Positions 10,501-22,500 of a stretch of DNA of 31,285 nt are shown here, piece after piece. The stretch is taken from NCBI GenBank assembly GCA_036940085.1, contig JALLBK010000137.1:1-31285 (forward strand). The letters run 5' to 3'. Below the pieces are notes generated by a model that saw only the letters and a list, made by a program, of their open reading frames with translations, did not search any database and was not told the origin of the DNA. The translations under genes were made by a program, and so were the position numbers. Every line of letters begins with the position of its first letter. Within the stretch, counting starts at the first letter, position 1. The DNA comes from Discostella pseudostelligera. Its lineage: Eukaryota; Bacillariophyta; Thalassiosirophyceae; Thalassiosirales; Thalassiosiraceae.

Positions 10501-13500
10501 AACTCGGATAAAAGGCTTTCCTCGTTCTCCCTATTGCACTCTTTCGTCTGCGACAGCGTCTGTTGACACACATTAATATCGTCTTGTAAACGTTGAATAT
10601 GGTCGTTCATGGCTTCCTTCGCTGACTCAATCGAGTTGAGCAAGTGCTCCAAATCCTCAACCTGTTTGCAAAGATCTTGCTCCCTCTGCTTTACTGCCGA
10701 TAACTCTGAAAAAAGATTTGCTTCATTGTCTCTATTTTGTTCTGTCGTTTGAGTCAGCATTTGTTGGCATACGCTAAGATCGTCTTGTAAACGTTGAATT
10801 TGGTCGTTCATTGTTTCCTTCGTTGATTCGACCGAGTTCAGCAAGTGCTCAATTTCCTCAACCTGTTCGCATAGATCATTCTCCCTTAGCTGTGCTGCCG
10901 ATAACTTCGATAAAAGATTAACTTCATTTTCTCTGCTGCACTCTTTCGTCTGCGACAACGACTGTTGGCATAGATCTAGTTCGCCCTGCAGTTGTTGAAT
11001 ACGTTCCTCCAATCGATCATTCGTTGTCTTGAATAATTCTCTTGCATCGTTGAGCTTTGCTTCCATTTCGTCTTTTGTTACGATTCTCTCGGTTGTTAGT
11101 GAGCTAATGGTCTCTTCTGCTGATACGACGCAATTTTCCAGACGACATATTTCGTTCTCCATCGTCTTGATAGTCACGGTCATGGATTCTAGTTGAGAGT
11201 CTTTCTCCCCGGCAACTTTCAGAAAGTCAGAATCCTTCATTTTCAATGCAGCTTTCAAAGCGTCGAGTTCGTTCATCAAGTGAACCTTCTTAATCTCAGA
11301 CCCGGACAACACGTTGCGCAGGTTTTGTAGTTCGCTTGAAGCCTGCTTCGTGGTGAGTTCGTGGGACATTCTCTCCCTAATTGATTGAGCTTCTAACTGC
11401 TCACACCGATCAGAGAGATTCTGAATTGTCGTGGCGACGTCATCGTTCTGTAGCAGAAGCTCCTTGATTCGGTTTTCGTAGCACTCAATTTGGCGTTGAT
11501 ATTGGGATTCTGCCCGTCTTATTTCAGTTGTTAGATCATCAAAGATCGCTTTCGATTCGCGTAGCTGGTTTACTAACGAAGAATTCTCAGCGAGTTTCGA
11601 CTCGAGATCTGAGTTGACCCTGACGAGATCTATCTCCAAGGCGGTGATTTTGGAGGTAAGCTCAGTTTTGTCAGAGTCACCCAAATGCACAATATTCGTA
11701 AGGACATCATTTAATCTTGAAACCTCATTCGACTTCAATTCGAAATCAGCAATAATAGACTCCTTTTCAGATTGCAATTGATCCTGGGAACTCATCACAC
11801 TTGCCAGCTTCGATTCAAGTGATAGTTTTTCATCTTTCAGACAACTTAATGTGCCCTCTAACTCTAACAACAAACTGAATTCATCCACTTCCATTTCCCG
11901 ACGAACACGGTCAATTGATACAGGTTGAGTTTTAGAATGCTTGCTAACAAGTCGAGCTTCAGCACATTCCAACTTGGGCCCTAGATCGTCCGCTAGCTCT
12001 TTTTTATGATTGATTTCAGAGTCATGCAGAAATTGGGATGATGATCTGCAATCTTCATTTGAATTAACCTTATTGATGAGATCACGAATCCTGCCAACTA
12101 AGCTTTCATACTCTAACAGCTTGGACTCTAACTGAATCATCAACGTATCCTTCTCTGACCGAAGATCATCAGCAAGTGAAGACATACTTGCAAGACGAGA
12201 TTGCAATGAAGATATCTCCTGCTGCGCCTCAATGACAGATCCTTCTGAGCACTTCAACTTAGACGTGAGGTCGGCGACGATTTCTTTGTTTTGCATGGCT
12301 TCGTTCTGAGACTTTACGAGCTGTTGCTGGAGCTCATCTTTGTCAGACCGTAGTTCATCAGCAGCAGAAGCCACACTTGCCAGCTGAGCAATCGATGACT
12401 TCATCTGATGTTGCGCCTCGGCAAGAGATTCTTTAGAGCACTTCAACTTAGACGTGAGCTCAGCGACAATAACATTATTATGCTCGGCTTCATTCTGTGA
12501 TTCTACGAGCTGTTGCTGGAGCACATCCTTTTCAGACCGAAGATCTTCTGCAGAAGTAGACGCACTTGCCAGCTGAGCAATCAATGATTTCATCTCATGT
12601 TGCGCCTCAGTGACAGATCCTTCTGAGCACTTCAACTTAGACGTGAGGTCGGCGACGATATCATTATTTTGCTCGGCATCGTTCTGCGATTCTACGAGCT
12701 GCTTCAGAAGCACATCCTTTTCGGACCGTAGCTCATCAGCAAGTGAAGACATACTTGCAAGCTGAGTAATGAATGTCTTCGTCTCCTGCTGTGCCTCGGC
12801 AAGAGATCCTTCCGAGCACTTCAACTTAGACGTGAGGTTGGCGACGATCTCTTTACTTTGCCCGACTTCGTTCTGAGACTCTAAGAGCTGTTTTAAGAGC
12901 GCATCCTTTTCAGATCGAAGATCTTCTGCAGAAGTAGACGCACTTGCCAGCTGAGCAATTAATGACTTCATCTCATGTTGCGCCTCGGCAAGAGATTCCT
13001 CTGAGCACTTCAACTGGGAAATGAGGCCGGCGACGATATCCTTATTTTTCACGGCTTCGTTTTTCGACTCTTCGAGCTGTTTCAGAAGCGCATTGTACCG
13101 ATGCGTGAAGTCTTGTTCTCTCTCTGCATGACCATAGCATTCGGATTTCTTTTCATTTGTCGTAGATTCTACCAACTTACGCAATGATTCGTTCTCATCT
13201 ATCAATTCAGAAACTGAATCCTCGGCGTTCTTTAAGGAATGCTGAAGCTCGTTAACCTGTTCTTCCAGCCTTTCACACTCATCGTTGAGTCTCTGAATTT
13301 CAGAATCACCTTCATCGAGTAGCTCTTCAGCAGTTTCGAGCTTTGTTAAAATATCGGTACATTGAGCATCACTTCGTTTCATATCGTTATCTGCTTCGTT
13401 GAGTTGCGTTGACAGCAGACTCAATTGAGCCAACATATCAGTGTTTTTCTTCATCGCGTCAGATTGATTCTCTCTGAGCTCATTCGAGAGGTGAGTTATT

Positions 13501-16500
13501 TGTTCCGTTAAAGACTCGTTGACCGATTGGATTGCAACGATTTCAGTGGTCCTCTTTTCCAGCAGATGATTGAGAGATTCATTCTCGGCGACTGATGCTT
13601 GTTTGGAACGGGCCAATGAACTCTCCTTATCAGTAAGTTCAACCGAAAGAGCCTGAACCATAGCCTGTGAATCAGCGTTCGCGCATTCAGCTGTTGCTAG
13701 AGATTTTTTCAATCCTGATATTTCACTTTTGTAGGCTAACACGCTTCGCTCGTAGGTGGCTCGGTCGTCTGTACGCATTTCCTCGGTGAGAGTGAGGTTG
13801 CGATTTAAGTCATCAATCCGTTGCTCCAGAACTCCTCGATCATGTTTCATCTCTGCCAATTTGTCTTGAGATTCCTTGAGAATAAGGGAAACCGAGTTGA
13901 GCTCCGATTGCAACGCATCATGCTGCTGTACCTCATCTTCAAGCATCTTGACCTCTACGAGAAGTTTGCCATTAATCGAGCGTTCCGATTCGAGTTCATG
14001 TTCTAAGTCACCGATGCGACCACTTAGCGACTGAGTCATGTCTTTTAGTTGAGATTCGGAAGCTTTGAGGGCGTCGATATCATTTCGTAGATCTAGACGC
14101 TCAGTTCTGCTTCGTAAATACTCTTTCTCAGCTACGGAAAGCTGGTCCTGCAATTGTTGCACGTCCGCTCTGTTCGCCGTTTCCATATCCAACAGGTCCA
14201 ACCTCCCTTTCTCTAACTCGTTACGAGTGGATTCACATACTGATTGCATTGCAACTAGCTGCGTTTTCAATTTGCCAATAGCTTCGGCACTTCCGAGATT
14301 GATCTTCTCTTCCAACTGTAGCCGTTCCTCGATGCTCCGGGCATGTTCAATACGGGATGCATCACGTTCATGAAACTGCATCCTCTCTGCTTTGGCAGCT
14401 TCCTCCACATTGGCGACAGCAGCCATAGCTTCCTCAACCTTTTGCTCCATTTCACGGTTTTCCCTCAGTAGCGAGTTGATCTGAACTTTGAGATATTCGA
14501 CTTGATCTTTAGATGACGCAATTATGTCATTCAATGCAGTGGCTTCCTCCACCTTTTCCTTGATAATTAATTCGAGGACTGCAGCGGTTTCTCTGAGCTT
14601 ATTCTCCAACTTTTCTTTCTCGGAAGTGATGCAGTCTATCATCTCCATGCATTTGCTCTTCTCCATCTCAATCGCTTTAAAGTTGGTATCGTATTTTTCT
14701 AACTGAGACGTGAGCTGAATGGTCGTCGAGCTTTCTGCATCAAGGTCGGATCTTAACAATTCATTTTCCTCTTGTAATTTTACAATGTTGGCTTCCGAGT
14801 CCATCAACTTTGAACTTGTCTTCGTCTTTTCATTTTCCAGATTTTCAATGATTGACCGTGCCTTGTCAAGATCGTTCGCAATCTCATCTCGTTCGGATTC
14901 TGAAGCGGCTAGAGCTAATCGTCCTCTCTCCAATTCAAGATGACAACCGTCTCGCTCTGATTCAGCGGTAGCTATGCGTTTTTCCAATTCAGCAACAATT
15001 GATGAGTGGGTAATGGAGGATTCGCTCGCTTTCTGCTCCTCTGCCGCCAGACTACTTTCAAGGGAACGAACTTCATTTTCCAGATTTTCAATGATTGACC
15101 GTGCCTTGTCAAGATCGTTCGCAATCTCATCTCGTTCGGATTCTGAAGCGGCTAGAGCTAATCGTCCTCTCTCCAATTCAAGATGACAACCGTCTCGCTC
15201 TGATTCAGCGGTAGCTATGCGTTTTTCCAATTCAGCAACAATTGATGAGTGGGTAATGGAGGATTCGCTTGCTTTCTGCTCCTCTGCCGCCAGACTACTT
15301 TCAAGGGAACGAACTTGTTCAGCATGGGAAGCTTCGCGATGGCTTGAATTCAGCTTCTCTTCTTCTAGTTCTTTGGATGCGATATTGGCATTTTCAATAG
15401 CATTGGCCAACTTTGTCTCAAGCTCTGATATGGCCGAGCGTTCTTTCTCCAGCTCGTCCCGCGCAACGTCTCGATCTGATTGTGTGACGGCGATGGATTC
15501 CTCCAACTTCTTTTTCGACAAACGCAATTCGCTATTCACTGCTACCAGATTCTCCATTTCCTGAACTTTCGCATTCGCGTCGTCTAATTGCGCTTGCATG
15601 TCAATCATGGTCTTTAGCGAATCGAACCTTTCCGACTTTAATTCATCCACCTGAGATTTCAGGATCGACAATTCAATTTGATCCGCATCATCACGGACAA
15701 CAACGTTTAGTACCTTCTCCGACGTTTCATGTAATCGTCCATTCGCTCGCTCCTTGGCCGAATGTAGAACTTCTAACTCCGAGTGAACATTCTTCAATTC
15801 ATTGAGGAAGTCCTTCTTAAGACGTAAAGAACGCTCAAATTCGTTCCCCTTGTCACCACGTGTATCTTCTCCCGTGAGGACCTTTCCAATTTCCTCCATC
15901 GTATGAAAAGTCGAGATAGATACTTCTCCCTTTTTCGAGCTTATATTCTCTTCGCCGCTTCGTGCATCGAGATAGTGGTTATTGATATTCCGTGCATTGC
16001 TTTTCTTCACGGTCATAGCCAGTTCAGCCACTCTACCAGGTGACAAATAAGATCGCAGTGGCGCGTCAGAAGATGATGATGGCTGTAACGCAGATTCTAT
16101 AGTCATCGGAGACTGATAAAAGCTGTTGATGTTCCCTCGTAGCGAAATCTTCTTGATGTTGGATGGCGAGAATAAAGTAACAGGACCCTCATTGTCGCCA
16201 GCAGCAGCGGCATCGCTCCTCGCGATGCCAGCACCCCGTCGTCTTCTACCAACCGCCACTTGTGTAGGAGTTTTCACCCATGAGTGCAATTCATCTTCCA
16301 TCATATCATCATTCAAGGCCGTTGCAACTCTCCTACCAGTCCTGAGGTTTCGCATTGTTCTCGTAGAGAATTGATTGTTACTGCCGTTGCTCCTACTACG
16401 CCATATTTTTTCGATGGAGCGGAATACAATGACTTTGTCATCATTCTTGAATTTCTGATGTAGCAGTTCCATGATGAAATCATATTTTCGTGATAGGACG

Positions 16501-17960
16501 GAAATACCATTGATGGACACCACGAGATCGTTCACTTGTATCAACGACGCCATCTTAGATGTTGGGGACGCAACTGCCACCTCCTTTGTTCCTTTGTTCC
16601 CCTCCGTATCATTTTGCGGTCGCGAAAGGATATAACAAGCATTCGACTTCTCAAACCCCGGCAATATTTTGGCAATTCCACATCCCGTGGGCCTGCCCGA
16701 CGTAATTGTGATCGGCTCGAATTCCAAATGCAACAATGACTCTCCTTCCCCTGGAAATCGAATGGCGTATTCTGAAGGACCGATGGTAACGTCATCTCCT
16801 AATAAAACCATATCATCGATTGTTTGTACTGATAATTGTTGAACAGCAAATGAAGGTGGAGAGGAACTTTTGGCAAGAGTAGAAAGCTGCTGGGTTGGGA
16901 ACACCAAATCATCGATTATTGGCGGCAAAGGTTGTGGTGAGAAATTGCGCGTCATTGGTAGTGGTGAAGATGCAAATCGTTTGGGAAATGAATCCGTCGT
17001 TTTGCGTTCAGCAGGAGTATGCATGGGAGCGACAGTGGTGTCGACGATGACTGAGGTTGCAGTTGATGCTGATGCAGATGATGCATTTGATGATAGTCCT
17101 TCTTCTGCGACGCCACCTTTCCGCCACGGAATCTTTGGAGTAAATTTCGTCCATGAAGCATCTTCAATATGCATGGGAGAGACAGAATCGATGATGACTG
17201 AGTTTGCCGTCGCTGATGGTGCAGTTAATGATGGCGCTGATGGCGCAGATAATGATGATGAAGTTGTTGAGAGTCCTTCATCTGAAACACTACCTTTTCG
17301 CCATGAAATCTTTGGAGTGAATTTCGTCCAAGAAGCATCTCCTACATTGCTTTCTCTCGGACTAAAGCTGACAACACGGCCGCTCCCACCAACTTTGATG
17401 TTTTTGTCATTGTCACTGTTGACAGTCGATGGAGAATTGAAATTGTCAATCAAATTCCTACCCCTTTGTATACCCGCACTCCGTACACCATCATAGCTTT
17501 CAGGTGTAAATAACGGTGGAGGTGACAACAGCGACGATGCCTCAGCAGAATACCCCGATCCGAATGCAATATCTGACCTCTCTATCGTCGTCGTTGTCGT
17601 AGAAAGCTTGCGCTCAGAAGCACATCGCCTTGCAACCGCATCATCCTGAAAACTAGTTCTCACATTCTGCTTCTTCTTCTTCTTTACGCTTGTCAATGGC
17701 TTCTGCTTCTGAGTCGACTTTAACAGCGGTAGCTGATTATGCTCTTGCCGCAATGGCAAGGGTGTATTGGCCGATAATTTGTTTCCAAATGCTCGTTGTT
17801 TGGATGGTGTTCGCTAGTATTATTTTGTCAATGTATCGTTGAAAAGAAATGTTTAGTAACAAATAATGACAGTAAGATACACAGCATAGAGTGATGATCA
17901 TATGGAGGAGATGCCCGCATGCACGCATGTCCTTACCGATGTGTTACTTCGACGATCCAT
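7546..17960 (-). CDS. Giant PDZ-like/coiled-coil protein (about 3,400 residues)
   Basis: CDS complement(join(7546..8826, 8916..17813, 17937..17960)), 3,400 residues. The long second exon has no ATG near its 5' end (17759 is only a TTG). An upstream 24-nt exon starting at ATG 17960 (MDRRSNTS) ends at a consensus donor GTAAGG and joins in phase to an acceptor at 17814, giving MDRRSNTSRTPSKQ. The other intron is 8827-8915 (gtacgt...cacag). The first 350 residues are basic and Ser/Pro-rich, with two copies of DASWTKFTPKI-WRKG. About 358-474 resembles a PDZ domain (LIQVNDLVVSINGISVLSRK). From about 660 to near the end it is Glu/Lys/Leu heptad coiled coil with three internal repeat families. The extreme C-terminus has RRSVIQRAFQTWVSQTRM, reminiscent of an Sfi1/centrin-binding A-F-x-x-W motif. 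This suggests a scaffold of centrosome, Golgi or cytoskeleton; function is unproven. It resembles golgins and myosin rods only by composition. Confidence 0.85.
10250..11010 (-). repeat. 67-residue (201-bp) coiled-coil repeat, about four copies
   Basis: Within the giant coiled-coil gene. The minus-strand protein repeats units beginning MNDHIQRLQDD...VCQQ and continuing SELSAVKQ.EQDL..QVE..EHLLNS. Landmark words (cgttgaatatggtcgttcat on the plus strand) sit at about 10390, 10591 and 10791, a 201-base spacing. The most N-terminal copy (near 11000) is diverged, and the most C-terminal lacks about 13 residues. Boundaries are approximate. Confidence 0.8.
12145..13095 (-). repeat. 63-residue (189-bp) coiled-coil repeat, five copies
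   Basis: Within the giant gene. Five units of the pattern LLKQL.ESQNEA...IVA.LTSKLKCSE.S.AEAQ.E...IAQLAS...A.ELRSEKD follow one another. The plus-strand word gcacttcaacttagacgtgag recurs near 12249, 12438, 12627 and 12816, exactly 189 bases apart. Copies differ at several positions each, so the array is older than the 243-bp duplication upstream. Confidence 0.85.
14831..15316 (-). repeat. 243-bp in-frame tandem duplication, two nearly identical copies
   Basis: Positions 14831-15073 and 15074-15316 are the same by eye except for one base (c at 15027, t at 15270), which is synonymous (Glu-Ala-Ser context, GCG/GCA-type change on the minus strand). The unit is 81 codons, keeps frame and heptad phase, and duplicates the segment running from ESSLAAEEQKASESS through ARSIIENLEN. 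Confidence 0.95.
16416..16766 (-). other. PDZ-like domain inside the giant coiled-coil protein
   Basis: Translated on the minus strand, this segment has a PDZ-like order: an N-terminal strand (YAIRFPGEGESLLHLEFEPI), a glycine-bearing carboxylate-loop-like piece (TGCGIAKILPGF), an insertion of about 25 polar residues, then LIQVNDLVVSINGISVLSRK (typical L..GD.I..ING PDZ strand pair, with N replacing G) and a helix leading to KVIVFRS. PDZ domains usually bind C-terminal peptides. The call is by pattern only. Confidence 0.6.
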
Positions 17961-18645
17961 TTCTCCCAAAATTAATGAACAATGAGCGCGTAGGCGTAGG
18001 GTGTCGACGTCGGTGTTAATCCGGATGTGCACTCAATGCAATTGAATGAAAATGAAATGGATCTGGAATGATGATGATTGTGAATACTGCACTTTGATAG
18101 TATCCGTTCAGCAGTTCACATACAGATCTTACGCTTTAGCTTCAGCGGAGTTCACCCGCAATGGTAGTGGTCGGTAATGATATTATGGTTCGTAGGGCGC
18201 CATGATTGTTCAAGTTTTGTTCATGGTGATGTCGTCGTTGGAGAGGGATGTCGGTGGATGCTACTACACATTGCGTGACATATTGAGAAGGTCATTCATC
18301 AATGCAACAAGATCTTCTACAATTGATCAACAGAATATCGCCATTCTCTAGAGGAGATTGTCTTGTAAATCGCCACTCAAGTCGTAGAGCAATTTGAATT
18401 TGCTTGCAGCCGCGCCACAACGACTTTCTTCTGTTGGCACTCTGTCTGTCCATCGACGGTCACTCATCTTCATCATCTGTCCGTCGATGGTGGCTTCCAG
18501 TGTCTGTCCGTCGACGTGCCCACTTGTCCACCCATTCTGCCGCCGCCGATCCATATCTACCGCCGATCTCCGCTGATGCCGAAACCATAACCAAACCCCT
18601 ACTATTACCATAACCCAGAGCCAGAGATCGAACTCCAGCAAAATC
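17961..18645. other. Divergent intergenic region between the giant gene and the LLP-like gene
   Basis: These 685 bases lie between two divergent starts. No gene, tRNA or repeat element was recognised. A minus-strand open frame at 18348-18752 covers the promoter and first exon of the LLP-like gene and has an unremarkable, repetitive translation. The part nearest 18646 is rich in GTC/TGT/CGTCG words, with three motif copies listed separately. The left part contains nothing I can name. Confidence 0.6.
18447..18513 (+). promoter_or_regulatory. Triple TGTCC(G/A)TCG motif cluster upstream of the LLP-like gene
   Basis: Three copies: tgtccatcg at 18447-18455, tgtccgtcg at 18478-18486 and tgtccgtcg at 18505-18513 (the last within tgtctgtccgtcgacg). 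They end about 130 bases before the ATG at 18646 and are spaced 31 and 27 bases. The same core occurs upstream of 6660 and 23167, and inverted upstream of 1738. Regulatory role is inferred from position. Confidence 0.45.
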
Positions 18646-19266
18646 ATGGCGAAGTCAATCAGATCGAAGTCTAAGCGGAAGAACCGCACAGAGTTCCGTA
18701 ATACTATTGGATCGGTGAGTATTGGTTGATTTTGTGAGTGATTTTGTTCCATGATCCATCACCACATCTAATAATTCGCCATTCGCCTTTGATATGAATT
18801 AATTATGGTAATGGTAATGACCACATCTGAGTAGGATGCGACAAAGGCCACAATGGCGATTGTCCAGGAAAAAATTCAACAATGTGTTAGCAGCGGTCAG
18901 ATGAATTCATTCGATCGCCTATCCAATTTATTCGCTGGGAATGAGAATAACAATACTGCTCCGACGGATGCCGATGGAGCTGTCGAGGATGAAGATGATG
19001 ATGTCGACATGATGAGCAACAGAGCTAGAAACAAGTCATCGAGCGTGGGCAAAGACGAATCGAAAATACCAACAAAGAAGTCCAAATCGAAGGGTAGCAA
19101 ACACATTACAGGACAATATGGCGACAAGACAGCAAAAAAGGTGGGCGAGAGAAAATCCCGACAAGATCGTACCAGTGGGGGTAGCAGTAGAGGACGTAGC
19201 CTTGAGGGGAGAAGATTTAGGAGCAGTAGTAAGAAAAGGAGTGGGAAGAAGTTGGCATCCATTTAA
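18646..19266 (+). CDS. DUF2423/LLP-type nuclear protein, likely ribosome biogenesis factor
   Basis: CDS join(18646..18714, 18835..19266), 166 residues, one 120-nt intron (gtgagt...gtag). The N-terminus MAKSIRSKSKRKNRTEFR is the hallmark of the DUF2423 family (human LLPH, Aplysia LLP, yeast YBL028C), whose members are small basic nucleolar proteins linked to large-subunit assembly. A short helical region (ATMAIVQEKIQQCVSS) follows, then an acidic patch (VEDEDDDVDMM), then a long Lys/Arg/Ser-rich tail typical of nucleolar proteins. The first exon is only 23 codons and the intron falls in phase 0 after Gly-Ser, so an unspliced reading would miss the diagnostic N-terminus. It shares a divergent promoter region with the giant gene and converges on the polyamine-synthase-like gene. 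Family assignment relies mainly on the N-terminal 20 residues. Confidence 0.85.
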
Positions 19267-19500
19267 AGTTTGCGCTCGAACTCATTCAGAAGAGGACAAA
19301 CCAGTGTCAACTCGCGAGTGATTTTTCTTCCACGTCGTGATGATAATGATTCACACACACTGTTCTTCGGGTTTAGGCAAACCCTCCGTTCGATATCAAA
19401 AGAATAGATCAGACGTTTACTATCTACTATTAATTCAAAAAATGTTTAACTATCTACTGACTGATATCAATAATTTTCATCGAGTGCCAACATCGTCTCC
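19267..19500. other. Convergent tails of the LLP-like and polyamine-synthase-like genes
   Basis: An AT-rich stretch of 234 bases between two stop codons, presumably both 3' UTRs. No gene or structured RNA was recognised. Confidence 0.5.
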
Positions 19501-22500
19501 TTAAAGCTCCGATTTTGCGTATGAATTTTCCATGTCGCAAATCTTGCATGAGAACATACAGTTCTTCGTCATCCATTCCTTCGGAAGTTCACCACCTTCG
19601 CAGTTGCCCTTCATGGCCAAGGATGGGCAAAGCTTGTAAAAATCATAACAGTCAGGACTCTCCTCTGAATTAACACGGTCCGCCTTGTTGATTACCTTTC
19701 CATATCCGCGTGGCTGCTCGTCTCGCAGCATGAGGCTCATAGCAGGCAATCCTTCATTGAATGGGACGGCAAACAGTTCATTGAGGTCGGCATTTTCGTC
19801 GTAAGTAAAAATATTCACGATGACACTCTCCGCTCCATCCCAAGTGACTGCTACTTGACCCTTGAAAGACAGTCCAATGTAGAGTCCACCGTCTCCGATT
19901 TCGTGGAAGAAATCTGTCGAGCCTTTATCCCACTTTTGCATAGCATTCTTGAAGGCTTTCTTAATGCTTGGGAAAGATAATTCTGTCTGCGATTTTGGGG
20001 TCAGTCCAAGCTGCAGAACTGTCTGGAGGCCGACGGGGCGCTGGCTGTAGAATTGTTCCAATCCAGGTCTCTGGTCATAATCAGCCCAGCTGAATGTCAC
20101 GGGGTTGTAATTTGTCTGTTCCCTCATCGCACCGCGAATAGTAACCTTGCGAATGTCGGAAAATTTGACAGCAGCATTCTGATCAAGCTTCACCTGTGCG
20201 CGCATCAGTTTCTGTAGCGAATCGGAATTGCCCTCGTGAATCATTCCAAAGGACATGGTCTTCTTACCATCTCCGACGTAAATTTCAGAGTAAAACTCCG
20301 GCTCGACATCTCCATGGTTGTAACGAGATTTGAAGAAAAAGGTTCGTGTCCTATCATTCGCATCCAAGATAGGAACCAGAAGAAGGAAGGGCTTTTTGAT
20401 GGTCTTCCAATACTTGAGCCAGTATTGGTGCGATCCCATCACGTGTTGGGACGGAGCCAGGGCATCAACAACAACTAGGTTGACGCCCTGCATCTTTGCT
20501 GAAATTTCCTTAAGCGCAACGTCGGCCTTCTTACCGCAGAGAGATAATTCTGTATCGTCCGTTAACATGGCCTCGCGCCACTTTTGCAGGGCGAGTCCGC
20601 GATGGTAGGGACTAGAATCCATTTCTTTCTCTTCCGCTGAAGCACAACTCCAGAGAGTGATTAAGTTCGTATAGCCTTTCTTTTCGATGATGGACTTTGC
20701 ACGACACTCGGATCCCTTGTCGCCACAGAAAACAACAGCGTTGATGTTCACAGTATCAATCATCATAGAGGTGATCTCATTGAATCCAGCCTCGATGATT
20801 GGGCCGAGAGTAGCTTCATCCTTGTACGACGAGTTATGCACAATTGCCTTCGCGCTTCCCTTCTTGACTTCCTCGCATTGGCCAATACTCTTCAAATCTG
20901 GCCCAACCGTCTTCAAATCGTTCGCACGAGTATTTGTCCCACGCATTCCCCCCGTAACGATGCGGTAAGACTGCCAATTTCCAGCGGTAGTGCCCAACAA
21001 TTTAAGGATTTCAGAACGAATCTGATCCTGCTTCTCAAATGCACCCCAGAGATGAATATCTAGCTTGCAATATTTAGCATCCGGCCAGCTCTCCAACAGG
21101 ATGTATCCCTCTTCCATGGCAATGGCAAGCGATGCGCCTTCGATCGCACTAGACCGGGTGGACGTCGAAATAATCTCATAACCCAACTCCGTCAACGGCT
21201 TTTTCAATGCATCCGCAACCGTCTTGGCATCCTTGACGTTCATGGAAACATTCTCAGCCTCCACAATCATCAATACTCCAGCATAGGCCACACTCTCCGC
21301 ATCTTTGTCATTAGTGTCGGCCCCCGGTTCCACACACTTGCGCGGCTCACCCCAATACTTGCTGTAATCCGTAACGGGACCCCAATGATCATCAATATTC
21401 TCCTGTGGCTTATACACCAATGTCTCCACATTGCCCTCCTTCACACCCTTGAGATGATAAAAGGATGGATTCAACAAATTCACTTCATCACTACTGCACA
21501 ATACCAATTCGTAATCACAAATGTAGGTCACATCGGGCATGAGCAATTGGAGGCACGTGTCGAACACCTTACTCAATTTCTCAAAGTAGCCAAAATCATT
21601 CTTCACCAATATTCCTGTAGGGCTTAGCAATAATTTCATGGCACCAAATACATCCAGACCCTTGGTCACCGTCATACTCATGACCGTCTCCGACAAGTCC
21701 AGTAGCACCAAGTCAAAGGTACCAAAATACTCTCGTGGCAACAATGTTAAACTTTTGGCCCCATCCCCAAACCACCACTGCACCTTGGGATTGTCAAAGT
21801 GTGGTTGGGTCTTGAAATGTTCAAAGGAATTACGCGTCACCTTCTGATCAAGCTCAAGGCCCAATACCATTTCGAGATTGTCATACTTTAGTATTTCGTG
21901 TAGGAGCATAGAGTCTCCTCCACCCACAAATACCACACGACGTACTCCAGAGAGATATCCCTTATTGAGATAAGCCGCGCTTAAATGTACGAATGGCTCA
22001 TGATAGTGAGGCCGGTAAGTGGAGCATTGCTGCAATGTCGAATCGAGACGTAGACATTTGTCCCCCGCCTTTAGGTTCTCCTCAAACATAATCTTTTGAT
22101 ACAATGAGTGTTCTGTGGCGACCACCTCAAAGTCCTCGTGATCACCATCGTCATAGGGATCATTGCATGAACTCCACTTTAGTTCCAATTCACCAAAATC
22201 ATTGTAGAAGTGTTGGACATTGTTCCATGTTTTGCAGGTGCCGTTGGGATTGCGAATGAGACAATTGTCTGGAGTGCCATCATCTTCGTCATCATCGGAG
22301 GAGTCATCGTCGTCAGAGCTATCATCTGCCCAGATGTTCACCTTGGATGCGGCCTGGGGACGATCAAGTTCCTCGAGGGCGGTGTTGGCCGCGGAGGTTG
22401 TGGTGAAGAGTGACGAGGTTAGGAGCAATGCTGCCGATGATGTGACGATACTGCCGCTATTGAAGCTCGCCGCGGAGGCAGCGCCTAGTAGCGTGAGGAG

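Noticed and set aside
10250..15316. CRISPR or satellite interpretation of the regular repeats
   Set aside because: Units are multiples of three, stay in frame and encode coiled coil; there are no spacers.
16870..17496. Plus-strand frame of 208 codons opposite the giant gene
   Set aside because: It mirrors the Ser/Asp-rich biased coding of the minus strand, as do the shorter frames at 8411, 14065 and 15217.
17881..17928. Alternative first exon of the giant gene (MRACGHLLHMIITLCC)
   Set aside because: It also joins in phase through gtatct at 17880, but its donor is weaker and its peptide unlike the following basic sequence. The MDRRSNTS exon has a consensus GTAAGG donor.
18348..18752. Minus-strand frame of 134 codons
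   Set aside because: It spans the motif cluster and exon 1 of the LLP-like gene, and its translation (Arg/Asp/Trp repeats) derives from the GTCTGTCC/GTCGATGG-type repeats.
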